Positions 46,010 to 55,012 are shown, counted from the stretch's first letter. The stretch: DNA of 64,000 nucleotides from an uncultured Lachnospiraceae bacterium (GCA_959022495.1 CAUEYX010000004.1:131768-195767); one strand, 5' to 3'. Program-made: numbers and translations. Notes: generated by a model not told the origin, from the letters alone.

Positions 46010-46790
46010 ACCTCAGATACAAGGGGTTGGGATTAAAAATATCATTGTCAGGAGGTCAGAAGTTATTGCCTGCCCGTCTGCCGGGGAATTCTGCCAAAGG
46101 CTGACCGGGCAGACGATTGACGGCATGGAGCGGAAGGGAAAATTCTTGATTATCCGGCTGATCGGCGGCGGCCGGGTGATCCTGCATCTGCGGATGACGG
46201 GCTGTCTGCTGAGTGCACCTGCCGGTTACCCGGAAGAGAAACACACACACCTGGTCTTTCAGCTGGAAAACGGCTGGGAACTGCGGTTTTCCGATACGCG
46301 CAGGTTCGGGCGGTTCTGGCTGATTAAGGAGGGCGAGGAGGATACATACAGCGGGCTGGAGAAGCTGGGGATAGAGCCTTTTGACTCCGCATTGACTGGG
46401 GAGTACCTGCACAGCCATCTGGGGAAACGGAAGAAAGCAGTCAAAGAATGTCTGCTGGATCAGAGCATTATCGCGGGGATCGGCAACATCTATTCCGACG
46501 AGATCTTGTTTCGGGCAGAGATCAATCCCGCCCATCCTGCCGGCAGTCTGACAGGGGAAGAGTGGGAGCGGCTCGCGAAGATCATTCCGGAATGCTTGTC
46601 CTTCTTTATCGAAAAGAACGAGATCACGCCGGAGGATTACCTGGAGACCAAAGGACGGGATTACCGCAATACACCGTTTCTCCAGGTGTATGGACACGCG
46701 GGAGAACCCTGTCCGGTCTGCGGGGAGGCGCTCTGCCGGACCGTGATCGGCGGAAGGGGCAGCACTTACTGCCCCTGTTGTCAGAAATAA
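45966..46790 (+). CDS. mutM: Formamidopyrimidine-DNA glycosylase
   Basis: 274 residues. ATG 45966 gives MPELPEVEAV, which supplies the essential P2 and E3; E6 and K57 are also present, as is the H2TH region (QSIIAGIGNIYSDEILFRAEI split over residues ~160-180). The C-terminal zinc finger is CPVCGEALCRTVIGGRGSTYCPCC in two parts (CX2C...CX2C). It removes oxidised purines such as 8-oxoguanine and nicks the strand. The gene overlaps the radical SAM gene, so both are probably translationally coupled. Confidence 0.95.
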   Translation: MPELPEVEAVKRVIEPQIQGVGIKNIIVRRSEVIACPSAGEFCQRLTGQTIDGMERKGKFLIIRLIGGGRVILHLRMTGCLLSAPAGYPEEKHTHLVFQLENGWELRFSDTRRFGRFWLIKEGEEDTYSGLEKLGIEPFDSALTGEYLHSHLGKRKKAVKECLLDQSIIAGIGNIYSDEILFRAEINPAHPAGSLTGEEWERLAKIIPECLSFFIEKNEITPEDYLETKGRDYRNTPFLQVYGHAGEPCPVCGEALCRTVIGGRGSTYCPCCQK

Positions 46791-46820
46791 CCGAGAAATG
46801 AGGCAGAGAAAGGAACGTGA

Positions 46821-48305
46821 ATGATGATGACAGATACAATTTATTCTCTTTTTCAATATATAGCGGTCAAAAACAGGGAGAAAGCGGCTGTTATTGAAAA
46901 TAACAGAACAATGACCTTTGGAGAGCTTTTTGATTTGACAGACAGGATCGCGGGGACTTTCCCGGAACAGATAAGCAGCATCGGCATTGTAATGGACCAC
47001 CGGGCAGAAATGATTGCCGCCATCCTTGCAGTACTTAAATGCGGTGCCAGATATGTTCCGGCAGAGCCTTCCTTCCCCACCGGAAGAATTCAGTATATGA
47101 TGGGCGAAGCGGAGGTTGATTTCATATTGACGGAAAGGGCATACGCGGACAAGCTGGAGGGCTTCGAGCTGCGGCTGACGGACTGTGAGATCTGCGGTCT
47201 GGAGGCTCCTGCGGCAGAGAAAAAAGCGGCGGGGAATCCTGACCTGCCGGCCTATGTACTCTATACATCCGGCACAACGGGCCGGCCGAAAGGCGTCTGT
47301 GTGACTAACCGCAATGTATGCCATTATGTGAGGGCATTTCAGCATGAGTTCCATGTCAGCACGGAGGATGTGATGCTTCAGTATTCTGTCTGTTCCTTTG
47401 ACATTTTTGTAGAAGAAGTCTTTGCAGGCCTCTTAAACGGAGCGGCAGTCGCTATTCCGGCAGAGGAAGATAAAGCGGATATTCATTCCCTTATGAAATT
47501 TGTTGAGAAACATCACGTGACAATGATCAGCGGATTCCCGTATCTGCTGGCGGAAATGAATCATCTGCCCCGGATTCCCTCCTCCCTGCGTCTGCTGATC
47601 AGCGGCGGGGATGTGCTGCGGGGCGTCTATGTGGACCGTCTGCTTGAACAGGCGGATGTCTATAATACATATGGTCCTTCGGAAACAACGGTATGCGCGT
47701 CTTATTACCGCTGTAATGACGGGACCGTTCTGGAAGACGGAACTTATCCCATCGGGAAGCCTGTGAAGGGAAGCAGTATCCGTATACTGGATGCTGACGG
47801 AAATGAAGTTCCTGCCGGGAAAACCGGGGAAATCTGTATCTATGGCAGTGGTGTGTCCTTCGGTTATATCGGGGACCACGAGGAAGAAAATAAGGTTTTT
47901 GAGCGTCTGGCAGCTGGAGGGACTATGTACCGGAGCGGGGATCTGGGATATTTCCTGCCCGACGGGAATATTGCATTTCTTCACCGCAAAGATACACAGA
48001 TCATGATCTATGGAAAGCGTGTAGAGGTATCGGAGGTAGAGTCCCGCCTGTATCAATGTAAAAGCGTACAGCAGGCGATAGTCCGCGCTTTTACAGATGA
48101 GAACGGGCTTTCCTATATGACAGCTTATGTTGTGCCCGCGGAGCAGAATATAAAGGTGTCCGCAGTGAGAAGCGAGCTGGCGGAAAACCTGACTACATTC
48201 ATGATACCGGAATTTTTCGTGAAGATGCCCTCTATCCCTCTGAATACGAACGGAAAGCCGGATATGGCGAAACTGCCCGTTGTGATGAAAGAGGGGGATC
48301 TTTGA
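46821..48305 (+). CDS. Stand-alone amino-acid adenylation enzyme
   Basis: 494 residues, ANL superfamily. Core motifs: A3 LYTSGTTGRPKG, A4 CSFDIFVEE (the Asp that binds the substrate amino group), A5 YGPSETTV, A7 YRSGDLG and A10 NTNGKPD (catalytic Lys). It activates an amino acid as the aminoacyl-adenylate. It resembles NRPS A domains and DltA, but no carrier protein, condensation or thioesterase gene is nearby. It starts 30 bp after mutM without a terminator, so it probably belongs to the same operon. Substrate unknown. Confidence 0.85.
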   Translation: MMMTDTIYSLFQYIAVKNREKAAVIENNRTMTFGELFDLTDRIAGTFPEQISSIGIVMDHRAEMIAAILAVLKCGARYVPAEPSFPTGRIQYMMGEAEVDFILTERAYADKLEGFELRLTDCEICGLEAPAAEKKAAGNPDLPAYVLYTSGTTGRPKGVCVTNRNVCHYVRAFQHEFHVSTEDVMLQYSVCSFDIFVEEVFAGLLNGAAVAIPAEEDKADIHSLMKFVEKHHVTMISGFPYLLAEMNHLPRIPSSLRLLISGGDVLRGVYVDRLLEQADVYNTYGPSETTVCASYYRCNDGTVLEDGTYPIGKPVKGSSIRILDADGNEVPAGKTGEICIYGSGVSFGYIGDHEEENKVFERLAAGGTMYRSGDLGYFLPDGNIAFLHRKDTQIMIYGKRVEVSEVESRLYQCKSVQQAIVRAFTDENGLSYMTAYVVPAEQNIKVSAVRSELAENLTTFMIPEFFVKMPSIPLNTNGKPDMAKLPVVMKEGDL

Positions 48306-48799
48306 TGAAGACGATGATACGGAAAGTAAAGCCGGAGGACATAGACCTGCTGATCCAGTGGCGGATGGAAGTCCTGCATGAAGTGTTTGGCATTCCCCAG
48401 GATCAGCCTATGGAAGAATTGGAAAAAGAGAGCCGCCGCTATTATCAGGAGGAGCTGGCATCGGGCGGGCATGTGGCCTGCTTTGCCTGCCTTGGGGATG
48501 AGATCGCCGGCTGCGGAGGAGTCTGTATCTATCAAGAAATGCCTTCTCCGGACAATCCAACGGGAAAATGCGCGTATCTCATGAATATTTATACCCGCCC
48601 CAAATACCGGAAACAGGGGATTGGGGACGCCATCGTAAGCTGGCTTACCGGACAGGCGGTACAGAAGGGAATCTCTAAAATCTATCTGGAGACTTCCCAG
48701 GCGGGCAGGCGCCTGTATCAGAAAAACGGATTTGTCCCTATGCAGGATATGATGAAACTGCCCGTCTCAGGGGCGGAAAAGGAAAGAGATAGAATATGA
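48305..48799 (+). CDS. GNAT N-acetyltransferase
   Basis: 164 residues. The start is ATG 48305, sharing TGATG with the adenylation gene; GAGGGGG is 8 nt upstream. The GNAT fold is visible: the acetyl-CoA loop KYRKQGIGDAIVSWL and the C-terminal YQKNGFVPM. It may modify an amine on an amino acid or the product of the adenylation enzyme; that is guesswork from coupling. Confidence 0.88.
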   Translation: MKTMIRKVKPEDIDLLIQWRMEVLHEVFGIPQDQPMEELEKESRRYYQEELASGGHVACFACLGDEIAGCGGVCIYQEMPSPDNPTGKCAYLMNIYTRPKYRKQGIGDAIVSWLTGQAVQKGISKIYLETSQAGRRLYQKNGFVPMQDMMKLPVSGAEKERDRI

Positions 48800-49431
48800 T
48801 GCTAAACGCGAAGAAATTATATCAGCTTCTGATGGATACATACGGAAGGCCCCGCTGGTGGTCAGATGATCCCTTTACGGTGATGTTCCAGGCGGTCCTG
48901 GTGCAGAACACCGCATGGGGCAGTGTGGAAAAGACCTGCGCGGCCATCGGCAGCAGGCTGGCTCCGGAAGCGGTCGGAGCGATGCCTCTGGAGGAACTGG
49001 AGGAGCTGATCCGTCCCTGCGGCTTTTATAAAGCCAAAGCCCGCGCCATAAAAGCGATTACCGTATGGTATGGTCAATATAACTTTGAGCAGGATAAAGT
49101 CCGCCGGATCTCCCTGCCAAAACTGCGAAAAGAACTGCTGGCAATCCGGGGCGTAGGTGCGGAGACCGCGGATGTGATCCTGGTATACGCCTTTTATAAG
49201 CCTTCGTTTATCGTTGACGCATATACCCGCCGGTTCCTTTCCCGGATGGGGTATTCTTTTTCTGATGACGATTCCATCCGGCGTTTTTTCCAGGCGTCTC
49301 TGCCGGAGGACGCAGAAGTTTACGGATGGTGCCACTGGCTGATTTTGGATCACAGTATCACTGCGTGCAGGAAAAGCCCGAAATGTGAGATGTGTCAGCT
49401 GAAAATAAAATGCATGCAATGTTTGTCATAG
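48796..49431 (+). CDS. Endonuclease III-like HhH-GPD DNA glycosylase
   Basis: 211 residues. The helix-hairpin-helix (LLAIRGVGAETADVIL) is followed by the catalytic Asp region FIVDAYTRRF, and a 4Fe-4S motif closes the protein (CRKSPKCEMC...C). The Lys typical of bifunctional Nth enzymes (LPGVGRKTA) is absent, so it is more like the monofunctional Mpg/MIG group. It overlaps the GNAT gene by 4 bp and ends the operon. With MutM and the SplB-like protein it makes three DNA-repair-type genes in one transcript. Confidence 0.88.
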   Translation: MMLNAKKLYQLLMDTYGRPRWWSDDPFTVMFQAVLVQNTAWGSVEKTCAAIGSRLAPEAVGAMPLEELEELIRPCGFYKAKARAIKAITVWYGQYNFEQDKVRRISLPKLRKELLAIRGVGAETADVILVYAFYKPSFIVDAYTRRFLSRMGYSFSDDDSIRRFFQASLPEDAEVYGWCHWLILDHSITACRKSPKCEMCQLKIKCMQCLS

Positions 49432-49440
49432 AGGAAGTTA

Positions 49441-49993
49441 AAATCTGGATTTGTGGGGGAGACTCATAATGGTTAGCGGCAAATCGGACGAAAACTTCGG
49501 AGGGGTTGTCGAAGACGTATTCTGCGCGAGGGTGTGGGTGGCTTCGGCTCCGCTCCATAGGGCAGGAAAAACTACAAAATCAGAAGATATGCTAAATACA
49601 AAGTTTGGCAATGGGCAACTCCCTCCGGTCAGACAATCCCATTGCCAAACTTAACGCATATCCCCTGATTTTTACTTTTTCCAAGCCCCATTCCGAAGTT
49701 ACCTCAGCCACCCACATCCCCGCGCAGAAAGGCGTTCGAAAAGGCGCTCCGCTGTTTTCTTGTTTTGCTCAAGACGGGAAGAGTCTTCCCGGCAGATGCA
49801 GGATTTTGAAAGAGGGTGAGGAGGGAGCGTAACTGGAGAAAAGGAGCCGTGCCGAGTCCGAAAGGTAATGAAATTGGAGACAGCCGGAACTGCACCTGCT
49901 CCGCCCCGCCCCTCTTCACGAATACGTCCTTAATTAATCCTGCTGTTTTCAGACCCATTCTTTTAAACTCGTCTCCCCCACAAATCCAGATTT
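49441..49993 (+). repeat. 553-bp palindromic non-coding repeat element (copy A)
   Basis: Perfect 23-bp terminal inverted repeats at 49441-49463 and 49971-49993 (core ATCTGGATTTGTGGGGGAG). A perfect 15-bp inner stem lies at 49601-49615/49638-49652, with further paired arms between, such as TGCGCG-GGTGTGGGTGGCT on the left and its complement near 49705-49728. The right arm carries about 190 extra bp (49730-49918). No coding gene is supported. The right end runs into the stop codon of the minus-strand gene at 49992. Pieces are related to the element at 57,626. Confidence 0.8.
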
Positions 49994-50492
49994 AGTCTTG
50001 GTATAGTTTCATCCCCATCCAGTGTTTCATGTGATCCAGCATTTTTTCATCGGGCTCAATATACACGCATGCGTTATTCTGCTCCAATGAGATGATGACA
50101 GCGTATACTTTCGCGGATGGGTTGCCTGAGCTGTAATCATATACTTTATCCGGTTTGAATGAATTCAGCCGCGGAGAATTTTTGGGAGCAATGATTTCTG
50201 CTGTCTGGATATCAAAGCTTTTGAGTTTTTTTCTCTTCTCACGGTTGTAGATTACATCGATCTGGAGGTCATGATTCAGGAGCATGTATTCGTATTCTAC
50301 ATTGAGCCTCGGGAAGATGAAGTAGTATGCAAGCACCGCGGCAAGCGCTGCGACAATAAATGAGAGAAACCCAAAGAAGGGCATTCCCAGAACGGCGATC
50401 GCAACGATTACCAGGATGACAAGAATGCGGACAGGGAGATCGTATGGCTTTGGTCTGCGGGCTACAATCAATTCATATAATGCGTCATTCAT
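49992..50492 (-). CDS. Small membrane protein (DUF6106-like)
   Basis: A 166-residue protein. Two adjacent membrane helices (about 22-60) follow a short cytoplasmic N-terminus; the rest is a soluble domain with NREKRKKLKSFDIQTAEIIAP and PSAKVYAVIISL. No enzymatic motif. It starts 3 bp after the PucR gene on the same strand and is probably co-transcribed with it. Its stop codon abuts the palindromic repeat. The family name is tentative. Confidence 0.7.
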   Translation of the reverse strand: MNDALYELIVARRPKPYDLPVRILVILVIVAIAVLGMPFFGFLSFIVAALAAVLAYYFIFPRLNVEYEYMLLNHDLQIDVIYNREKRKKLKSFDIQTAEIIAPKNSPRLNSFKPDKVYDYSSGNPSAKVYAVIISLEQNNACVYIEPDEKMLDHMKHWMGMKLYQD

Positions 50493-50495
50493 AAT

Positions 50496-51401
50496 TTACT
50501 GGTTCCTTTCTGCGTGTACATAGTTTATTACCATTGTGGCGACCTTGAAGGTCATTGCGTCCTCAAAAAGGCGGAGGTCCAGGCCTGTGCGTTTTTGGAT
50601 CTGTTCCAGACGGTAGATCAGTGTATTCCGGTGCATGTGGAGCTGACGCGATGTCTCGGCTATATTGAGATTATTCTGGAAGAACCGGTTGATTGTCGCG
50701 ATGGTATCCTCATCAAACGAGTCCGGAATGTCTTCTCCGAATATCTCTTTTAGAAAGCTTTCACACAGGGGAAGGGGCAGACGGTATATGAGCCGCCCAA
50801 TTCCAAGTTCATTGTAGGGAAAAACAGTCTGCTCTGAGTAAAACAGTTTTCCAACCTTTAATGCAAGGCTTGCTTCCTGAAAAGCTCCCGGAAGATCTGC
50901 GAGTGTTTCGATTACCGAACTGTAAGCCAGCCGGACATGGGCAAGGGCCTCGGTGTTGAGTGTGTCCACAATCGTGCGGGCAATGCCGCGGATATGATCG
51001 GGCGTTTCCGCAGCGCGGATAGGACGGAGTATGGCAGATACCTTTGCGGACACGGGGACCAGATAGGTTTTGGTCTGGGAAGGAAACAGGCTTTTTAATA
51101 TTTCTGACACAGTATCATCCATGGATTTTGTCTCAAGGAGAAAAAGCACGCGGCGCTCGTCCGTGTTTATGTGGAGGCGGGCGGCGCGGTCATGGATGTC
51201 ATATGACGGAATTCCGCCTGTCAGCAGGCTCTTTAGAAAGTCTGCTTTGTTATATTTTTCTCTGTAAGCTGTGCACAGACAGCGGATCTGGTTGAGAGCC
51301 TGTTCTGTCTGTTCCAAAGATTCTGATGCCACATCAAAGGGAATGCCTGTGATGCGTTTTAACTCCTGAAGCGCTTTCTGCAGTTCTTGTGTCTGGTCCA
51401 T
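50496..51401 (-). CDS. PucR/CdaR-type transcriptional regulator
   Basis: 301 residues. The C-terminal helix-turn-helix (NNLNIAETSRQLHMHRNTLIYRLEQIQKRTG) is typical of the PucR HTH_30 family; the middle has a GGDEF-like CdaR region (about 75-220). These regulators usually activate carbohydrate, sugar-acid or purine use genes. The downstream ABC ATPase (51555) is transcribed in the same direction but lies upstream on this strand, so an effect on it is possible. Ligand unknown. Confidence 0.85.
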   Translation of the reverse strand: MDQTQELQKALQELKRITGIPFDVASESLEQTEQALNQIRCLCTAYREKYNKADFLKSLLTGGIPSYDIHDRAARLHINTDERRVLFLLETKSMDDTVSEILKSLFPSQTKTYLVPVSAKVSAILRPIRAAETPDHIRGIARTIVDTLNTEALAHVRLAYSSVIETLADLPGAFQEASLALKVGKLFYSEQTVFPYNELGIGRLIYRLPLPLCESFLKEIFGEDIPDSFDEDTIATINRFFQNNLNIAETSRQLHMHRNTLIYRLEQIQKRTGLDLRLFEDAMTFKVATMVINYVHAERNQ

Positions 51402-51424
51402 TCGTTATCCTATCCTCGTCTTTA

Positions 51425-51460
51425 ATGAAAAGGGCTGCACCCGGTAAAAGTGCAGCCCCC
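51425..51460 (-). terminator. Intrinsic terminator after the MsmK-type ATPase gene
   Basis: GGGCTGCAC (51432-51440) pairs with GTGCAGCCC (51450-51458). Read on the minus strand the stem is followed by TTTTCATT. A second weaker inverted repeat (AATAGCA/TGCTATT) lies at about 51508-51541. Confidence 0.75.
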
Positions 51461-51554
51461 ATATATGTTCGATAAGCGGCGGCTGTCGGCAGAAACCGAT
51501 CAGCCATGAATAGCATCTTAGCAACCGCTTCGCTGCTATTCCAATTTTATAATA

Positions 51555-52667
51555 TTAGTTTGTAATCGTCAACTCTGTCTCTTTGTCAAAGATGTGGATC
51601 TTCTCCATATCGAGCGCAAATACAGCCTTGTCGCCTGTTCTCAGTGTTGTGCGCGGATTAACGCGTGCTGTCATCTGAGTTCCTGCTACATCAAAGTACA
51701 GGAATACTTCAGCACCCAGCAGCTCGTAAACTTTGATCGTTGATTTGATCACGCTGTCCGGAGAGTTGCTGATAAATGCTTCTGAGTCATGTACATCCTC
51801 AGGACGGATTCCGAGAACAACTGTCTTTCCATTATATCCGCCGTCGATGAGAGCTTTCTTCTTGGAGCCCGGAACTTTCAGCACATGATCGCCGATTGTC
51901 AGAGTAACATCATCACCCTTAACAGAGCATACAGCGTCAAGGAAGTTCATCTGCGGAGATCCGATGAATCCGGCAACAAACAGGTTGCACGGTGTATTGT
52001 AAAGGTTCTGCGGTGTGTCTACCTGCTGTACAACGCCGTCTTTCATAACAACGATTCTTGTACCAAGTGTCATAGCCTCTGTCTGGTCATGTGTTACGTA
52101 GATGATCGTAGCGCCCAGATTCTCGTGAAGCTTGGAGATCTCGATACGCATCTGAACACGAAGCTTAGCGTCAAGGTTAGAGAGCGGCTCGTCCATCAGG
52201 AATACCTTCGGGTTACGAACGATTGCACGTCCCATAGCGACACGCTGTCTCTGTCCACCGGAAAGAGCTTTCGGTTTACGGTCAAGCAGTTTGTCAAGGT
52301 CAAGAATTCTTGCTGCCTCTTTTACCTTTTTGTCGATTTCAGCCTTCGGAACTTTGCGGAGTTTCAGACCGAATGCCATGTTGTCATATACTGTCATATG
52401 CGGATACAGAGCATAGTTCTGGAATACCATCGCGATATCACGGTCTTTCGGCTCTACGTCGTTCATAACTTTTCCGTCGATTTTAAGAGTACCGCCGGAG
52501 ATATCTTCCAGACCCGCGATCATACGGAGTGTTGTGGACTTTCCACATCCCGACGGTCCGACGAAGATGATAAATTCTTTGTCTTCGATCTCAAGATTAA
52601 AGTCTTTTACCGCATGGAATCCGTTCGGGTAAATTTTCTGAATGCCCTGAAGTGATAAACTTGCCAT
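51555..52667 (-). CDS. MsmK/UgpC-type sugar ABC transporter ATPase
   Basis: 370 residues. Walker A GPSGCGKSTT, signature LSGGQRQRVAMGRA, Walker B VFLMDEPLSNLDAKLR, then a TOBE/OB regulatory domain (from about 240). This class energises several carbohydrate ABC importers. No permease or binding-protein gene is beside it, so it is probably a shared multitask ATPase serving importers elsewhere. GGAGG precedes the ATG. It has its own promoter and terminator. Confidence 0.93.
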   Translation of the reverse strand: MASLSLQGIQKIYPNGFHAVKDFNLEIEDKEFIIFVGPSGCGKSTTLRMIAGLEDISGGTLKIDGKVMNDVEPKDRDIAMVFQNYALYPHMTVYDNMAFGLKLRKVPKAEIDKKVKEAARILDLDKLLDRKPKALSGGQRQRVAMGRAIVRNPKVFLMDEPLSNLDAKLRVQMRIEISKLHENLGATIIYVTHDQTEAMTLGTRIVVMKDGVVQQVDTPQNLYNTPCNLFVAGFIGSPQMNFLDAVCSVKGDDVTLTIGDHVLKVPGSKKKALIDGGYNGKTVVLGIRPEDVHDSEAFISNSPDSVIKSTIKVYELLGAEVFLYFDVAGTQMTARVNPRTTLRTGDKAVFALDMEKIHIFDKETELTITN

Positions 52668-52713
52668 TGTTATATAGCCTCCTTATAATATCTGTTTCAT
52701 TGAATCTGAAATT

Positions 52714-52742
52714 AGTATACTTCTGCGGGCACGGATGGACAA
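52714..52742 (-). promoter_or_regulatory. Promoter of the MsmK-type gene
   Basis: Read on the minus strand: TTGTCC (52737-52742), 17-bp spacer, TATACT (52714-52719). Confidence 0.65.
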
Positions 52743-52837
52743 TGGCACGAGTGACTAAAAAAGAGAAAAAAAAATGTACATTTGTGACAGTGAAAGATAA
52801 GAAGGCGGGCAGCAGACGCGATGATGGAAGGGATTGA

Positions 52838-52866
52838 TTGACGTTTGGATATAAATCCGATACAAT
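52838..52866 (+). promoter_or_regulatory. Promoter of the cyclophilin gene
   Basis: TTGACG (52838-52843), 17-bp spacer, TACAAT (52861-52866), 83 bp before ATG 52949. Confidence 0.65.
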
Positions 52867-52948
52867 AGCATTGGTGTTGTCCGGGAAAGAAGCACTTTTC
52901 GGTACAGCAGACATTTAATGAAAATTACATTAAAAGGGGAAGACAAAC

Positions 52949-53467
52949 ATGACGAATCCAATTGTTACAATTGAAATGCAAAACGGCGATATTATGAAAG
53001 CAGAACTTTATCCTGAGGTCGCTCCGAACACGGTTAACAATTTTATATCACTGATTAAAAAGGGGTTCTATGACGGGCTGACATTCCACCGGGTGATCCG
53101 CGGTTTTATGATTCAGGGCGGATGTCCGGACGGAAACGGCATGGGAGGCCCGGGCTATTCAATTAAGGGTGAGTTCTCGCAGAACGGTTTTAAAAACAAT
53201 CTTGCGCATGATCCGGGAGTGCTTTCTATGGCACGGGCAATGCATCCGGATTCAGCGGGCAGCCAGTTCTTTATTATGCACGAGAAGGCGCCGCACCTTG
53301 ACGGAGCGTACGCGGCATTCGGCAGGATTACGGAAGGGATGGACGTAGTGAATAAAATCGCAGAGACAGCTACAGATTACAGTGACCGTCCGTTTGAGAC
53401 GCAGGTGATGAAGAAAGTTACGGTGGAGCTTTTCGGAAAAGAATACGACGGGCCGGAGACGGTTTAA
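52949..53467 (+). CDS. Peptidyl-prolyl cis-trans isomerase, cyclophilin type
   Basis: 172 residues. The cyclophilin core is complete: FHRVIRGFMIQGG (catalytic Arg), GSQFFIMHE and HLDGAYAAFGRI. There is no signal peptide, so it acts in the cytoplasm on prolyl bonds during folding. The EamA exporter follows after 17 bp and may be co-transcribed. Confidence 0.95.
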   Translation: MTNPIVTIEMQNGDIMKAELYPEVAPNTVNNFISLIKKGFYDGLTFHRVIRGFMIQGGCPDGNGMGGPGYSIKGEFSQNGFKNNLAHDPGVLSMARAMHPDSAGSQFFIMHEKAPHLDGAYAAFGRITEGMDVVNKIAETATDYSDRPFETQVMKKVTVELFGKEYDGPETV

Positions 53468-53484
53468 GGAGATCAAATAGGAAT

Positions 53485-54387
53485 ATGGCTGGAAAAAAAC
53501 AAAGTCCGGCGGCTGTATGCGCGCTTGCCCTGTTGTGCTGTGCACTGTGGGGGAGCGCGTTTCCCTGTATTAAATTGGGATATGCATGGCTGGATATTAA
53601 AGGGACGGGGAGCCAGATCCTGTTTGCGGGATACCGGTTCTTCCTGTCTGGGATATTTACCTTTGTAATAGGATGTATGATTGAGCGGAAGTTCCTGACC
53701 ATGAAACGGTCCTCGGCATGGTATATTTTCCGCCAGGGAATATTACAGACAACAGTACAGTATGTCTGCTTCTATATCGGGCTTGCCCATGCAACAGGGG
53801 CAAAAAGCTCGATTATCAACGCTTCCCAGGGCTTTGTAGCAATTATCGCATCCTATTTTATGCTGAAATCTGAAAGGATGACATGGAAAAAAACCGCGGG
53901 CTGCATTCTCGGCCTGGCCGGTGTGGCGGTAGTCAATCTTGCCCCCGGCGCGTGGGGCAGCGGATTTTCGCTGAAAGGCGAGGGAATGATTGTGGTGTGC
54001 ACTGTTGTATATGGGATCAGCATGGTGCTGCTTAAGATGATTTCAGATGAAGAAAGCGCGATGACGATAACCGCATACCAGACGCTTATAGGAGGAGCAT
54101 TATTGATTTTTATCGGCGCTGTAATGGGCGGCCAGGTAAGCGGATTCAGCTTAAAGAGTATCCTTCTCCTGATCTACATGGCGCTGCTGTCGACGGCGGC
54201 GTTCAGCATCTGGACCATCCTCATGAAAGAAAATCCGGTTGGGAAAGTTGCGGTCTATACCTTTACCATACCAATATTCGGGGTCGTGCTTTCGGGCCTG
54301 ATCCTGGGAGAGCAGGTGCTGGAAATAAAAAATTTGGCAGCCCTTGTACTAGTGAGTACGGGAATTATAATTGTGAATAAAGAGTGA
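53485..54387 (+). CDS. EamA/DMT-family exporter
   Basis: 300 residues with about ten membrane helices (first CALALLCCALWGSAFPCIKLG; second half from about 150). It has the GSAFP motif common in this family. Its TGA stop (54385-54387) lies inside the left arm of a large hairpin. Substrate unknown. Confidence 0.88.
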   Translation: MAGKKQSPAAVCALALLCCALWGSAFPCIKLGYAWLDIKGTGSQILFAGYRFFLSGIFTFVIGCMIERKFLTMKRSSAWYIFRQGILQTTVQYVCFYIGLAHATGAKSSIINASQGFVAIIASYFMLKSERMTWKKTAGCILGLAGVAVVNLAPGAWGSGFSLKGEGMIVVCTVVYGISMVLLKMISDEESAMTITAYQTLIGGALLIFIGAVMGGQVSGFSLKSILLLIYMALLSTAAFSIWTILMKENPVGKVAVYTFTIPIFGVVLSGLILGEQVLEIKNLAALVLVSTGIIIVNKE

Positions 54388-54454
54388 ACGGGGTCAGGCC
54401 CCTTTGAGGAGAATTGTCAGAATATTCTCCCGAAAAGGGCCTGACCCCGTTCAC
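54384..54454 (+). terminator. Bidirectional hairpin terminator between convergent genes
   Basis: An 18-bp perfect stem: GTGAACGGGGTCAGGCCC (54384-54401) with its complement at 54437-54454, plus an inner stem GGAGAAT/ATTCTCC. The TGA of the EamA gene and the TGA of the GNAT gene on the other strand are both inside the stem. It probably ends both transcripts. The GGGGTCAGGCCC motif looks like a dispersed repeat. Confidence 0.8.
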
Positions 54455-54954
54455 AGTTTGAACTCCATAATATAGTCATCCATGATAAATCCCTCCCCGA
54501 TGTCGGCTTCCTGTGTATCAATTGTCTCGAAGCCAAGGTGGCGGTACACGCCGAGGGAATTGTCGTTGTGTTTATTGCAGGTCAGCCATATAGCAGTATA
54601 TCCGCGATTTTGGCACAGTTCTTTTAAGAATTCGAATGCGTTCGTTGCCAGATGGCGTCCGCGGTATTCTTTTTTTATGTAGAGTTTGCTGAGGAAGAGC
54701 CGGTTATCTTCGCCGGGGTGGATACCCGTATAGCCGCAGAATTGTCCGTTATCAAACAGCTGATAGTACTCATAGCCCTCTGAGAGCTGTTCATTTAACG
54801 CGGGATAGGACTGGAATTTTTGTACCATGTAATCCACCTGTTTTTTCCCGATAATGGGAGTGAAGTGCTCATTCCAGATGATGCTGGCGAGATCAGCAAT
54901 GGCTCGGACCTGGTCATCATTGACCGCTTTTTTTGCTTCAAATTTTGTGTCCAT
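54451..54954 (-). CDS. GNAT N-acetyltransferase
   Basis: 167 residues; the ATG at 54954 follows AGGAGG, and longer starts have none. The acetyl-CoA loop is YIKKEYRGRHLATNAFEFL, the C-terminal strand YRHLGFETID. The acceptor is unknown. Convergent with the EamA gene. Confidence 0.9.
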   Translation of the reverse strand: MDTKFEAKKAVNDDQVRAIADLASIIWNEHFTPIIGKKQVDYMVQKFQSYPALNEQLSEGYEYYQLFDNGQFCGYTGIHPGEDNRLFLSKLYIKKEYRGRHLATNAFEFLKELCQNRGYTAIWLTCNKHNDNSLGVYRHLGFETIDTQEADIGEGFIMDDYIMEFKL

Positions 54955-55012
54955 TAGGTTAACCTCCTGTTTTTGAAATGATATTGTAGAAATTACAGCC
55001 GGCTGTCTTATT

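Noticed and set aside
46056..47354. 432-codon open frame on the minus strand over mutM and the adenylation gene
   Set aside because: It spans two well-supported plus-strand genes and shows no recognisable domain.
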